A stretch of 5,405 bases of DNA from Caldisericota bacterium (GTDB taxonomy: Bacteria; Caldisericota; Caldisericia; Cryosericales; Cryosericaceae). Below the pieces are notes generated by a model that saw only the letters and a list, made by a program, of their open reading frames with translations, did no database searches and was not told the origin of the DNA. Each line of letters opens with the position of its first letter. Positions within the stretch are counted from its first letter, which is position 1. Positions 1 to 5,052 of the stretch are shown in pieces. The translations under genes and the position numbers were made by a program. The stretch spans positions 1 through 5,405 of the forward strand of contig JAKLHS010000045.1 of assembly GCA_022710025.1 (NCBI GenBank). The letters run 5' to 3'.

Positions 1-740
1 AGGTCTTCGATGACACGGAGCTCGCCCTCGTAATCGCCCTCAAGAACATGGTCGGGCAGTTGGGCCAGCCCTTCCAACGTGCGGCTGACGGGGTTCTCGA
101 CCGGCTTTACGATTGCGTGACCACCATGCCGGTGTTTGTGAAGATTGACGATCCAGTGCCGCTGGACAGCACCCTGCTGAACCGCATCGTGAAGGCCATT
201 CGGGAGAAAAGGCGGGTGGGCTTTCAATATGCCCATGCAAAGGGTTCCGGGACGCATCCGGTCGATCTGGAACCATACCGAGTCGTCTATTTCGGCGGCT
301 TCTGGTATCTGATCGGCAATGAGCCCTGTACGGGGATACTGAAACGCTATGCACTGGACCGTATAAGGGATCTGAGGTTGTCGAGTGGCGTATTCAAGGG
401 AGTCCCCGATGATCTTGATTCCATCCTACAGGGTAGCGCCAATATCTGGTTTACCGGCGAGCGACACCTGGAGGTGACCATCTTGGTTGATTCTCAGGTC
501 AGCCACTATTTCAAACGGCGGAAGATGTTCCCGACCCAGGAGATCAAGGAAGAGAGGCCCGACGGGTCGCTTGTCGTCTCCTATCGGGTCGGGCATTACG
601 AGGCCATCCGAAATATCCTCAAGTCATGGATCCCGAATATTGTGATCTTGGAGCCGGAAGGTTTCAAAAATGAGCTGCTCGAAGATGTTAAAGGATGGGT
701 TCGGAAGCAGGAGAAGGTGGAAAATCCAGAAGCACGATAA
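1..740 (+). CDS. WYL-domain transcriptional regulator, 5'-truncated
   Basis: The reading frame is open from the left edge (codons from base 3 read VFDDTELALVIALKNM), so the ATG at 48 is internal and the true start lies outside the window. The upstream residues fit the linker that precedes the WYL domain in these regulators. The WYL domain follows: a helix with RIVKAIREKRRVGFQY near bases 180-230, the motif WYL itself in GGFWYLIGNE near 294-323, and the conserved RYALDRI near 345-365. The C-terminal WCX-type extension runs to about 710 and ends with the typical SWIPNIVILEPEGF. The N-terminal DNA-binding helix-turn-helix would lie outside the window. Family knowledge: WYL proteins are ligand-responsive regulators, often found in defence islands (CapW/BrxR-type). 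The gene converges on the Thoeris cluster and shares no promoter with it, so any role in controlling that cluster is inference. Confidence 0.88.
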   Translation, partial: VFDDTELALVIALKNMVGQLGQPFQRAADGVLDRLYDCVTTMPVFVKIDDPVPLDSTLLNRIVKAIREKRRVGFQYAHAKGSGTHPVDLEPYRVVYFGGFWYLIGNEPCTGILKRYALDRIRDLRLSSGVFKGVPDDLDSILQGSANIWFTGERHLEVTILVDSQVSHYFKRRKMFPTQEIKEERPDGSLVVSYRVGHYEAIRNILKSWIPNIVILEPEGFKNELLEDVKGWVRKQEKVENPEAR

Positions 741-907
741 CTGGCCATCTCCGCTACTTCCTATCCTTTTGCGGTGAGTAAGAAACTCAAAAGGATTATT
801 GCTGGATGATGGAGATCGTCTACCGTACGAATGCGACATTACTTTCGGATCAGTGCCTGCTCGGAGCGTCAGCCGAAAGCAATCCTTTTGACCATTTGCT
901 GGGTGGC
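741..907. other. Convergent intergenic region with inverted repeats
   Basis: This stretch separates the 3' ends of the WYL gene and the distal TIR gene. ATCCTTTTG at 763-771 is mirrored by CAAAAGGAT at 788-796, with an inner GAGT/ACTC pair, and ATCCTTTTG recurs at 882-890. A second pair is CTTTCGG at 842-848 and CCGAAAG at 873-879, with a 24-base loop. Neither hairpin is followed by a convincing T-run on either strand, so a classical intrinsic terminator cannot be claimed. They may still act as weak bidirectional 3' ends. No gene is seen here. Confidence 0.5.
763..796. repeat. 9-bp perfect inverted repeat (possible 3'-end hairpin)
   Basis: ATCCTTTTG (763-771) and CAAAAGGAT (788-796) form a 9-bp stem around 16 bases. 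Those bases hold an additional short GAGT/ACTC pairing. It starts 23 bases after the WYL stop codon. The stem is AT-rich and lacks a T-tract, so terminator activity is uncertain. Confidence 0.45.
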
Positions 908-1516
908 CTACCTCTGTTTCGTCAGATCGAAGTCGCTTGTCTTTTCTGATTTCTCGAAGGCATTCTCAATGTACTTGTTTGGATCGGCCAAAAAATCTTC
1001 AGCATCGATCAGTGATATATACGATCCGTCAAGTTGGCTATAAGTTTTACAGTTAGCGCATGCGTAGGTGCTCCCTTTGCGATTAAAGCGGTTGCTGTTG
1101 ATGATGTCATAAAGCTTAGACGTATCGTAAGACCTGACTGAGCACCCATCGGGATTCTTCGTTTTTGTGACGAGCCAGTTATACCCGCCTTCGAGCTTTT
1201 GGATGACCCCCACGACGCCATTCGCCTTGGATGTGCGTCCTTTTCGAGTGATTTCCTTGATCGAGTACTCGATCTCCCAATCAATCCATTTGCTATCTTT
1301 CATATTGGGGGAGATGACCACTATGGTGACGGATGTATTGTACATCATGTCCGTTAAGTTTTTTTTGATATTCTCGGTTGATGTGTCGGTCAGGTCTGGC
1401 GAATCGGCAGTCTCTCCTTGGTAGTATGTGGCATCATTGCCGAGTGCTTTGATAATAGCGTTTCTAAGCTGCTGTGACTCGCTGTACTTGTAACTTATGA
1501 AAGTCTTTCTAGCCAT
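908..1516 (-). CDS. Second TIR-like (ThsB-type, MTH538/DUF1863-like) protein
   Basis: 202 aa. The N-terminal TIR-like fold shows MARKTFISYKYSES at residues 1-14, a core strand TIVVISPN at 64-71, the motif KWIDWEIEY at 76-84 with E81 as the likely catalytic glutamate, and GVVGV at 100-104. The same landmarks, in the same order, occur in the upstream thsB product. Beyond the core is an extension with a CxxC pair (C153, C156) and an acidic, Lys-rich tail. Family knowledge: TIR proteins of this type use NAD+ to make cyclic ADP-ribose-type signals. ATG 1516 is preferred over GTG 1525: GAGGTG at 1528-1523 is a good SD six bases before this ATG, and the GTG lies inside that SD. The gene overlaps the upstream membrane gene by 8 bases (ATGGCTAG), implying coupled translation. 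It could be an extra ThsB for ThsA or the partner of the membrane protein. The TIR call is strong; the partner is uncertain. Confidence 0.85.
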   Translation of the reverse strand: MARKTFISYKYSESQQLRNAIIKALGNDATYYQGETADSPDLTDTSTENIKKNLTDMMYNTSVTIVVISPNMKDSKWIDWEIEYSIKEITRKGRTSKANGVVGVIQKLEGGYNWLVTKTKNPDGCSVRSYDTSKLYDIINSNRFNRKGSTYACANCKTYSQLDGSYISLIDAEDFLADPNKYIENAFEKSEKTSDFDLTKQR

Positions 1517-1931
1517 TGGCTCCACCTCTGATCAGACATACGATCATAACGGTAATAATGGTAAGGATGAGAATACCGTGGAATAGGAGCATCGTCTGCG
1601 AGAGGATGCTTTCGGACCAAGAGGCATTTCCTAAGCCCTTGAAGATGGTTGTGTCCATCCCAAAATCGATATCGTCTGGTTCTCGCCCTCGGATCTGATC
1701 GAAGAGAAGGCGGTAGAGTCGCTCCTGATATAGGTAATACCCGTCGAGTATCCAAAAGGCAATGGCAGGAAGATAAGCTATGTACACGAAAAGGGGGTTG
1801 GACTCCTTAGCTGCAAGAGCGAAGAGTCCTGAAACAAGCATGACACTCCAACCCTTAAGCAGAAAAGAAAATCGCCCCATTCTATTAATGATACCTTGGA
1901 TGAAGTCCAGATGTTTGAGTTTTCGATCCAT
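1509..1931 (-). CDS. Small membrane protein coupled to a TIR gene
   Basis: 140 aa with three likely membrane helices: about residues 22-41 (SFLLKGWSVMLVSGLFALA), 46-67 (IAYLPAIAFWILDGYYL) and 113-134 (LLFHGILILTIITVMIVCLI). Between helices 2 and 3 lies a charged loop of about 45 residues (QERLYRLLFDQIRGREPDDID), probably cytoplasmic. The N-terminus is a short amphipathic helix (LDFIQGIINRM). I recognise the general type, a small multi-helix protein beside TIR-like genes, but cannot assign a named family. It is superficially like SLATT or other 2-4TM effectors of nucleotide-signalling systems. The stop overlaps the start of the distal TIR gene. Its own SD is weak (only GGGC and AAGATG precede the ATG), in contrast to the other genes of the cluster. 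A membrane-disrupting effector or a membrane anchor for the TIR protein are both plausible inferences. Confidence 0.8.
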   Translation of the reverse strand: MDRKLKHLDFIQGIINRMGRFSFLLKGWSVMLVSGLFALAAKESNPLFVYIAYLPAIAFWILDGYYLYQERLYRLLFDQIRGREPDDIDFGMDTTIFKGLGNASWSESILSQTMLLFHGILILTIITVMIVCLIRGGANG

Positions 1932-2006
1932 GTTTCATCTTGCCCAATGCTGAGCATCATCGGCGGCGCGGTGCCGACCTTTGCATACGATTGTTGGGCG
2001 GAACCG
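1932..2006 (-). other. 75-base intercistronic gap between thsA and the membrane gene
   Basis: The gap is longer than the others in the cluster. It holds the palindrome ATGCTGAGCAT (1947-1957) and a GC-rich run (CGGCGGCGCGGTGCCG, 1961-1976) that could fold. There is no clear -35/-10 pair and no strong SD. It may mark the junction between the Thoeris core and an appended membrane-TIR pair. Confidence 0.4.
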
Positions 2007-3461
2007 CTAGACGCCTCCGGCTTTGGCGGCCTTTCCAAGAAGACGGAACAACGCGTTTAACAACTGCTCATTGGTCGCGCTAGAGTTGCCTAGGGTTTCC
2101 AGCTCGCGTTGTCCGTTAATTCCTGGAATGAACCGTTCTTGATCGGCTCTCACTTTCTCCCATACAATTCTCGCCGCATGGCCAGTTGCTCCAATAGGGA
2201 TGATGTATTTTCGCTCTCGAAGTCCGATCTCGACTTCTTCTAGTACACCAGGCGACATCTCCGTCCGCCCATCCTTGGCACGGTTCCCAGCTATGACAAC
2301 AACAATCCCGGATCGGGCGATCAACTCCTCGCGGTGCCGTGTGTTCTGCTGTTGCTGGTGCGTCTTGTCAACATGTGGGAACGGACGGACTACGAGACGT
2401 TCAGCTTCTAGGCCTTTCGGTACGCCGTAAAGCGCTCTGAGAGCCCCAACTACGCATTGCTCTCCAAGCCCCAATCCAAACCCAGAGACCAAGTTAAATC
2501 CCTCTCGGATCAAGCGAACTCCAATTTCGCGAGCCAGGTCGTCGAGTCGCGTGCGCCCGAGCGGAGCTGGATCGTGTGCTGCCCCAGAGATGAATACGGA
2601 CTTGCGGTGTATAAACGCGGAAAGAGCAGTGAGAAGAGGCTCGACGTGAGAGAACTCGTCGACCCAGATCGTCTCGATACCGAAGCGCAAGAGATCAGCT
2701 TGACGAAGTGTAATAGCGCGCTTTTCGTACTCGTAGTCCGCCTTCTGTCTTCCGACAAGACGACTCGGTCGTGCCGGTGAGCGCATGAGACAAAAGTGCT
2801 CCCGGACATTGGTGCCGAGCAACACGCGAACTCTACTGAGGACATAGTCAATATTCGGATCTGTAAAACTGAACCCCAGGAAGAGAAACGTCTTGCCGAT
2901 CAGGTCACCCTTCAAGCTTTCGACAAAAAGCGGGTGGGTCAGCGTGTACTGCTCGTAGTCGTCTTTGGTAAGTACGGCTTCGTGGGGCTGTGTCACGCAC
3001 CCATGCATCTTGTAGAGCACGACATCTCGATCACGCTTTGTCTGTGCGAGGTTCTCCCGAGTGATTTTCAAATCAACGATCTTACCGGCTTGCTCAAAGG
3101 ATCGTTCTAGGAGTTGATCGTAGTTTGTAGTCCAGACGGTCGGCAACGGAAGCCGCGCGAGTATGCTGTGACTTCGCGTCGGCATTGCGAAATGAGCAAG
3201 TTCATCCACGATCGCTTGATTCAATCGGCCACGGCTGTGTTTTTCGTTCAAATGGTACTGAGCCACGGCGATTAGATCGGTCTCTCGGTCGATATCCAGT
3301 CCAAGATCGGTTGCGACGTCACGCAAGAGTGCCCGCCAGTCCACATAGCCCGCTGCTCGTGAGAAGCCCGCGCCAACGAAGACCGCCACATCGCCCGAGT
3401 CAAGCGATTGAGCGTACCGCTTGATAAAGCGTGATTGATTTGCAGACAGGCTCCAGGCCAT
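2007..3461 (-). CDS. thsA: ThsA: Thoeris SIR2-SLOG NADase effector
   Basis: 484 aa, very close to characterised ThsA (about 476). The N-terminal SIR2 domain (about 1-285) has the NAD-binding GAGFS at 30-34, TTNYD at 111-115 with N113, and KMHG at 151-154 with H153. These match the catalytic Asn and His (N112/H152) of Bacillus cereus ThsA. FLFLGFSFTDPNI at 193-205 is a further SIR2-family landmark. The C-terminal SLOG domain (about 287-475) opens with SVFISGAA, has the glycine-rich SGFGLGLGE at 326-334, and then RHREELIARSGIVVVIAG and PGVLEEVEIG; the Arg near 375-377 and Glu near 408-409 are candidate ligand contacts. Family knowledge: ThsB-made cyclic ADP-ribose binds SLOG and triggers NAD+ depletion and abortive infection. 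ATG 3461 is set by GGAAGGA at 3475-3469, seven bases away. The gene lies 46 bases after thsB. It appears intact. Confidence 0.95.
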   Translation of the reverse strand: MAWSLSANQSRFIKRYAQSLDSGDVAVFVGAGFSRAAGYVDWRALLRDVATDLGLDIDRETDLIAVAQYHLNEKHSRGRLNQAIVDELAHFAMPTRSHSILARLPLPTVWTTNYDQLLERSFEQAGKIVDLKITRENLAQTKRDRDVVLYKMHGCVTQPHEAVLTKDDYEQYTLTHPLFVESLKGDLIGKTFLFLGFSFTDPNIDYVLSRVRVLLGTNVREHFCLMRSPARPSRLVGRQKADYEYEKRAITLRQADLLRFGIETIWVDEFSHVEPLLTALSAFIHRKSVFISGAAHDPAPLGRTRLDDLAREIGVRLIREGFNLVSGFGLGLGEQCVVGALRALYGVPKGLEAERLVVRPFPHVDKTHQQQQNTRHREELIARSGIVVVIAGNRAKDGRTEMSPGVLEEVEIGLRERKYIIPIGATGHAARIVWEKVRADQERFIPGINGQRELETLGNSSATNEQLLNALFRLLGKAAKAGGV

Positions 3462-3507
3462 GTTTTATTCCTTCCGGTGGTGATATTGTGTCGTCTTGAA
3501 CTATTTA

Positions 3508-4005
3508 CTATGCGTTCGAGCGAATGTTGATTGCCTCCTCGACCCACGTTGCCAAGTTCTTCTTGATGTGGTCGTAAACGGTGGTGCTGGTCGTGTAGGG
3601 TGGGTCGTACGCCTTCACCACGGAGGAGAGCATCTTCCCAGTGTTGCCATATCTAATGCTGGCAAACGGGTTGGCACCTTTTATGGCCTGCTTCTGTTCG
3701 CTGTTTAGCAAGTTATGCACGTACACCCCAACAACGCCTTTACCGTCGTCCCATCCTTTCACAATCTCATAGTTGATCCACTTACGTCCCGCGGTGTTGG
3801 TGCCTATCAGTACGATGACACAAGACTTGCCGTCGAGCTGCTCTGCGATCCACTTCTTGATTTTTTCATCGCCGCCCTTCGTGATGGTCTCCCAGTCGTT
3901 GTCGGAACACGGTCGGTTGCCATCAACCACGCCCATGTTCCGTACCTGTGAGGCACGCCAGTTGTCTGGTTTGTAGTGGAAGCTGTAAAAAGTCCTACGC
4001 GCCAT
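3508..4005 (-). CDS. thsB: ThsB: Thoeris TIR-like signal-producing sensor
   Basis: 165 aa, a single TIR-like (MTH538/DUF1863, Tir_2) domain. Landmarks are RTFYSFHYKPDNWRASQVRN at 4-23, the strand CVIVLIGTNT at 62-71, KWINYEI at 75-81 with E80 as the probable catalytic glutamate, and KGVVGVYVH at 89-97. The C-terminal helix is amphipathic. Family knowledge: ThsB senses phage infection and converts NAD+ to a cyclic ADP-ribose isomer that activates ThsA, and its position immediately before thsA fits this. It is the first gene of the cluster. The start is firm: AGGAGG at 4018-4013 sits seven bases from ATG 4005. The gene ends with TAG followed directly by TAA, then a 46-base gap to thsA. It is clearly related to the distal TIR gene but diverged, so the two are unlikely to be a recent duplication. 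Confidence 0.92.
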   Translation of the reverse strand: MARRTFYSFHYKPDNWRASQVRNMGVVDGNRPCSDNDWETITKGGDEKIKKWIAEQLDGKSCVIVLIGTNTAGRKWINYEIVKGWDDGKGVVGVYVHNLLNSEQKQAIKGANPFASIRYGNTGKMLSSVVKAYDPPYTTSTTVYDHIKKNLATWVEEAINIRSNA

Positions 4006-4042
4006 CGTTCATCCTCCTTTCTAGTTTGTCCACCCCAGCACG

Positions 4043-4071
4043 ATTATATGGGTCCGCATAAAAACCAAACA
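4043..4071 (-). promoter_or_regulatory. Candidate promoter P2 of the Thoeris cluster
   Basis: On the minus strand a perfect -10, TATAAT (4048-4043), lies 17 bases from a weak -35, TGTTTG (4071-4066). Transcription would start near 4036, giving a leader of about 30 bases to ATG 4005 that contains the SD. The spacer carries the heptamer TTATGCG (4061-4055). Confidence 0.4.
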
Positions 4072-4112
4072 TCCCAGCTATTGCCGCATAAAATTTTATC
4101 CAATTCGCATAA
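4055..4112 (-). promoter_or_regulatory. Three TTATGCG repeats, candidate operator sites
   Basis: TTATGCG occurs on the minus strand at 4061-4055, 4091-4085 and 4112-4106, with starts 30 and 21 bases apart. The first two extend to a shared 10-mer, TTTTATGCGG. Two copies lie four bases downstream of the proposed -35 elements of P2 and P1; the middle one lies just past the P1 -10. A repressor or activator binding these sites is inference. Confidence 0.35.
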
Positions 4113-4122
4113 TCAGTAACAA
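4093..4122 (-). promoter_or_regulatory. Candidate promoter P1 of the Thoeris cluster
   Basis: On the minus strand, -35 TTGTTA (4122-4117) and -10 TAAAAT (4098-4093) are separated by 18 bases. They match the sigma-70 consensus at 4/6 and 5/6 positions. The -10 overlaps a 12-bp perfect palindrome, ATAAAATTTTAT (4088-4099). The spacer carries TTATGCG (4112-4106) in the same relative position as in P2. Confidence 0.35.
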
Positions 4123-4309
4123 CCCCCCGCTCTTAGTTTTAAAAGTAACTGGGGTTCATCAGTCATCCATTCTTCCTCCAGAATGCTAATGTGGGGTGGA
4201 ATATCCAAGGTCTTTTACTACCTTAGATTATTGTTAGCACTGTTTTCAATATAAATCCAGCATGCGTGTGTAGTTTATCAATTACGACATCCAAGAAGCG
4301 AATAGGTAG
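4123..4309. other. Non-coding stretch upstream of the Thoeris promoters
   Basis: AT-richer DNA between the promoter region and the GC-rich repeat zone. I see no credible gene, RNA gene or terminator. An 8-bp inverted pair, TCCACCCC (4029-4036) and GGGGTGGA (4193-4200), flanks the promoter region but may be chance. Confidence 0.4.
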
Positions 4310-4612
4310 GCAAGGGGACGCGCCGGCCACCGGGAGCGTGGCCGTCACGCCCCTTGCATTTTTCCCTGTCCCCCCTGCATCCCCCGGAGGGGGAATTCCC
4401 GACCACCCGCCCCTCAGGAGCAAGGGGCCATGCCAGCTCCGGACGGGTCTGTCATGTCCCTTGCTGAGGTACGCAGGGGTCGCGCCATCGCCTGACGGCT
4501 CTGTCACGCCTCCTGCATTCTGCCTTTTCCACATCGCTGGATGCCGCTCGTCAGCGATTCTCAATAAGATCGCCAAGGGGGGCTGCTCGGCCCATTCTGA
4601 TCACCCCCTTAC
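4310..4612. repeat. Array of four degenerate imperfect palindromes
   Basis: Four related units lie at 4310-4357, 4420-4464, 4473-4516 and 4572-4612. The first two open with GCAAGGGG; the others carry variants of it (GCAGGGG, GCCAAGGGG). All close with variants of CCCCTTGC, often preceded by GTCACG. Each can fold on itself: in the first, CGGCCAC (4324-4330) pairs with GTGGCCG (4338-4344) inside the outer stem. In the second, the outer stem extends to CCTCA (4412-4416) with TGAGG (4465-4469). Units 2 and 3 align over 45 positions with roughly three-quarters identity by eye, many differences being transitions. The fourth is the most decayed. Unit starts are about 110, 53 and 99 bases apart, close to multiples of about 53. 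No RAYT transposase or cas gene is in the window. Confidence 0.6.
4380..4400. repeat. Two adjacent perfect palindromes
   Basis: TCCCCC (4380-4385), GGA, then GGGGGA (4389-4394) forms a tight stem-loop. It overlaps the perfect 10-bp palindrome GGGAATTCCC at 4391-4400. They lie between units 1 and 2 of the palindrome array. Confidence 0.5.
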
Positions 4613-4614
4613 TT

Positions 4615-4630
4615 TCCCCCTCAAGGGGGA
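4615..4630. repeat. Hairpin TCCCCC-TCAA-GGGGGA
   Basis: A perfect 6-bp stem with a four-base loop. It has the same arms as the palindrome at 4380-4394 but a different loop, so the two may be related elements. No T-run follows. Confidence 0.5.
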
Positions 4631-4730
4631 CCCGCCACCCGCCCTCTGAAAGGTACCTCCTCTCTCTATCGCTTTCCATTGTAGCGCGGGCTCTCGGCTC
4701 CGGCCGTCAAGGGTATACAAGCTCCGGCAT

Positions 4731-4839
4731 GGGCTTCGGCCCTGTGGGCCTGCAGCCCACCGGAAAAGCGTATTTTTCCCGTCACGGCCCGTGAAAGGGC
4801 TTCAGTGGTAGGGCGCTCACGGTCAGTGCCGGGAAAAAT
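4731..4839. other. Densely structured region, candidate RNA or cis-element
   Basis: GGGC-TTCG-GCCC at 4731-4742 is a hairpin with the very stable C(UUCG)G tetraloop. GTGGGC (4744-4749) and GCCCAC (4755-4760) form the next hairpin. TCACGG-C-CCGTGA at 4782-4794 is a third. ATTTTTCCCG (4772-4781) is a perfect 10-bp inverted match to CGGGAAAAAT (4830-4839) and encloses the third hairpin. Four nested or adjacent stems within about 110 bases suggest a folded RNA or a replication/transfer site. I recognise no named RNA family. The + strand would read it as a leader towards the SLOG gene at 5053. Confidence 0.4.
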
Positions 4840-4849
4840 CTTCCTTTTC

Positions 4850-5035
4850 CTTGCCTGCGCCCTTGACTGCCTTCGCGCTCACTCGCTGCTTCGACAACGG
4901 CCCGCTACCGCCGCTCCGCCTGCTTCCTCGTTCCGCTGCGCTCCGCTTGCGTCGCTCGTCATCCGGCTGCGCTGTGTCCGCTTGGCCTGTCTCCGCCACG
5001 CTCGTTTGCCCCTCGCTTGCGTCAAGCGAAAAATC
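4850..5035. other. CGCT-rich pyrimidine-skewed stretch, no gene seen
   Basis: About a dozen CGCT tetramers lie within roughly 170 bases, and the + strand is strongly C/T-rich. Reading frames here encode low-complexity Arg, Leu, Pro and Ser and overlap the downstream gene's SD, so I do not call them. The skew resembles non-coding sequence near plasmid or element control regions, but no origin motif is identifiable. Confidence 0.4.
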
Positions 5036-5038
5036 GAG

Positions 5039-5046
5039 AGGAGGTG
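5039..5046 (+). promoter_or_regulatory. Perfect Shine-Dalgarno site AGGAGGTG
   Basis: All eight bases are complementary to the 3' end of 16S rRNA, six bases before ATG 5053. This fixes the start of the SLOG gene and argues for a translated protein despite the truncated reading frame. Confidence 0.75.
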
Positions 5047-5052
5047 TTGGTT

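Noticed and set aside
48..50. ATG 48 as start of the WYL regulator
   Set aside because: The frame is open and looks coding back to the window edge, and the protein would lack its DNA-binding domain.
1517..1525. GTG at 1525 as start of the second TIR gene
   Set aside because: The GTG lies within the SD GAGGTG. ATG 1516 gives an N-terminus that matches the other TIR protein.
4231..4255. + strand promoter TTGTTA / TATAAA
   Set aside because: The spacer is only 13 bases, too short for a sigma-70 promoter, and no + strand gene follows nearby.
4310..4612. CRISPR array or integron attC sites
   Set aside because: The units are divergent and unevenly spaced, with no uniform spacers and no cas genes. 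The attC core motifs (RYYYAAC/GTTRRRY) are not visible.
4266..4649. 127-codon + strand reading frame, and an opposing frame at 4223-4576
   Set aside because: The frames are open because the DNA is C-rich and repetitive. The predicted proteins are low-complexity Pro/Ser/Arg, run through the palindromes, have no recognisable domain and no convincing SD.
4795..4870. tRNA-like D-arm, TTCAGTGGTAGGGCGC
   Set aside because: It resembles a tRNA D-arm, but there is no pairing anticodon stem, no T-arm and no CCA-end context after it.
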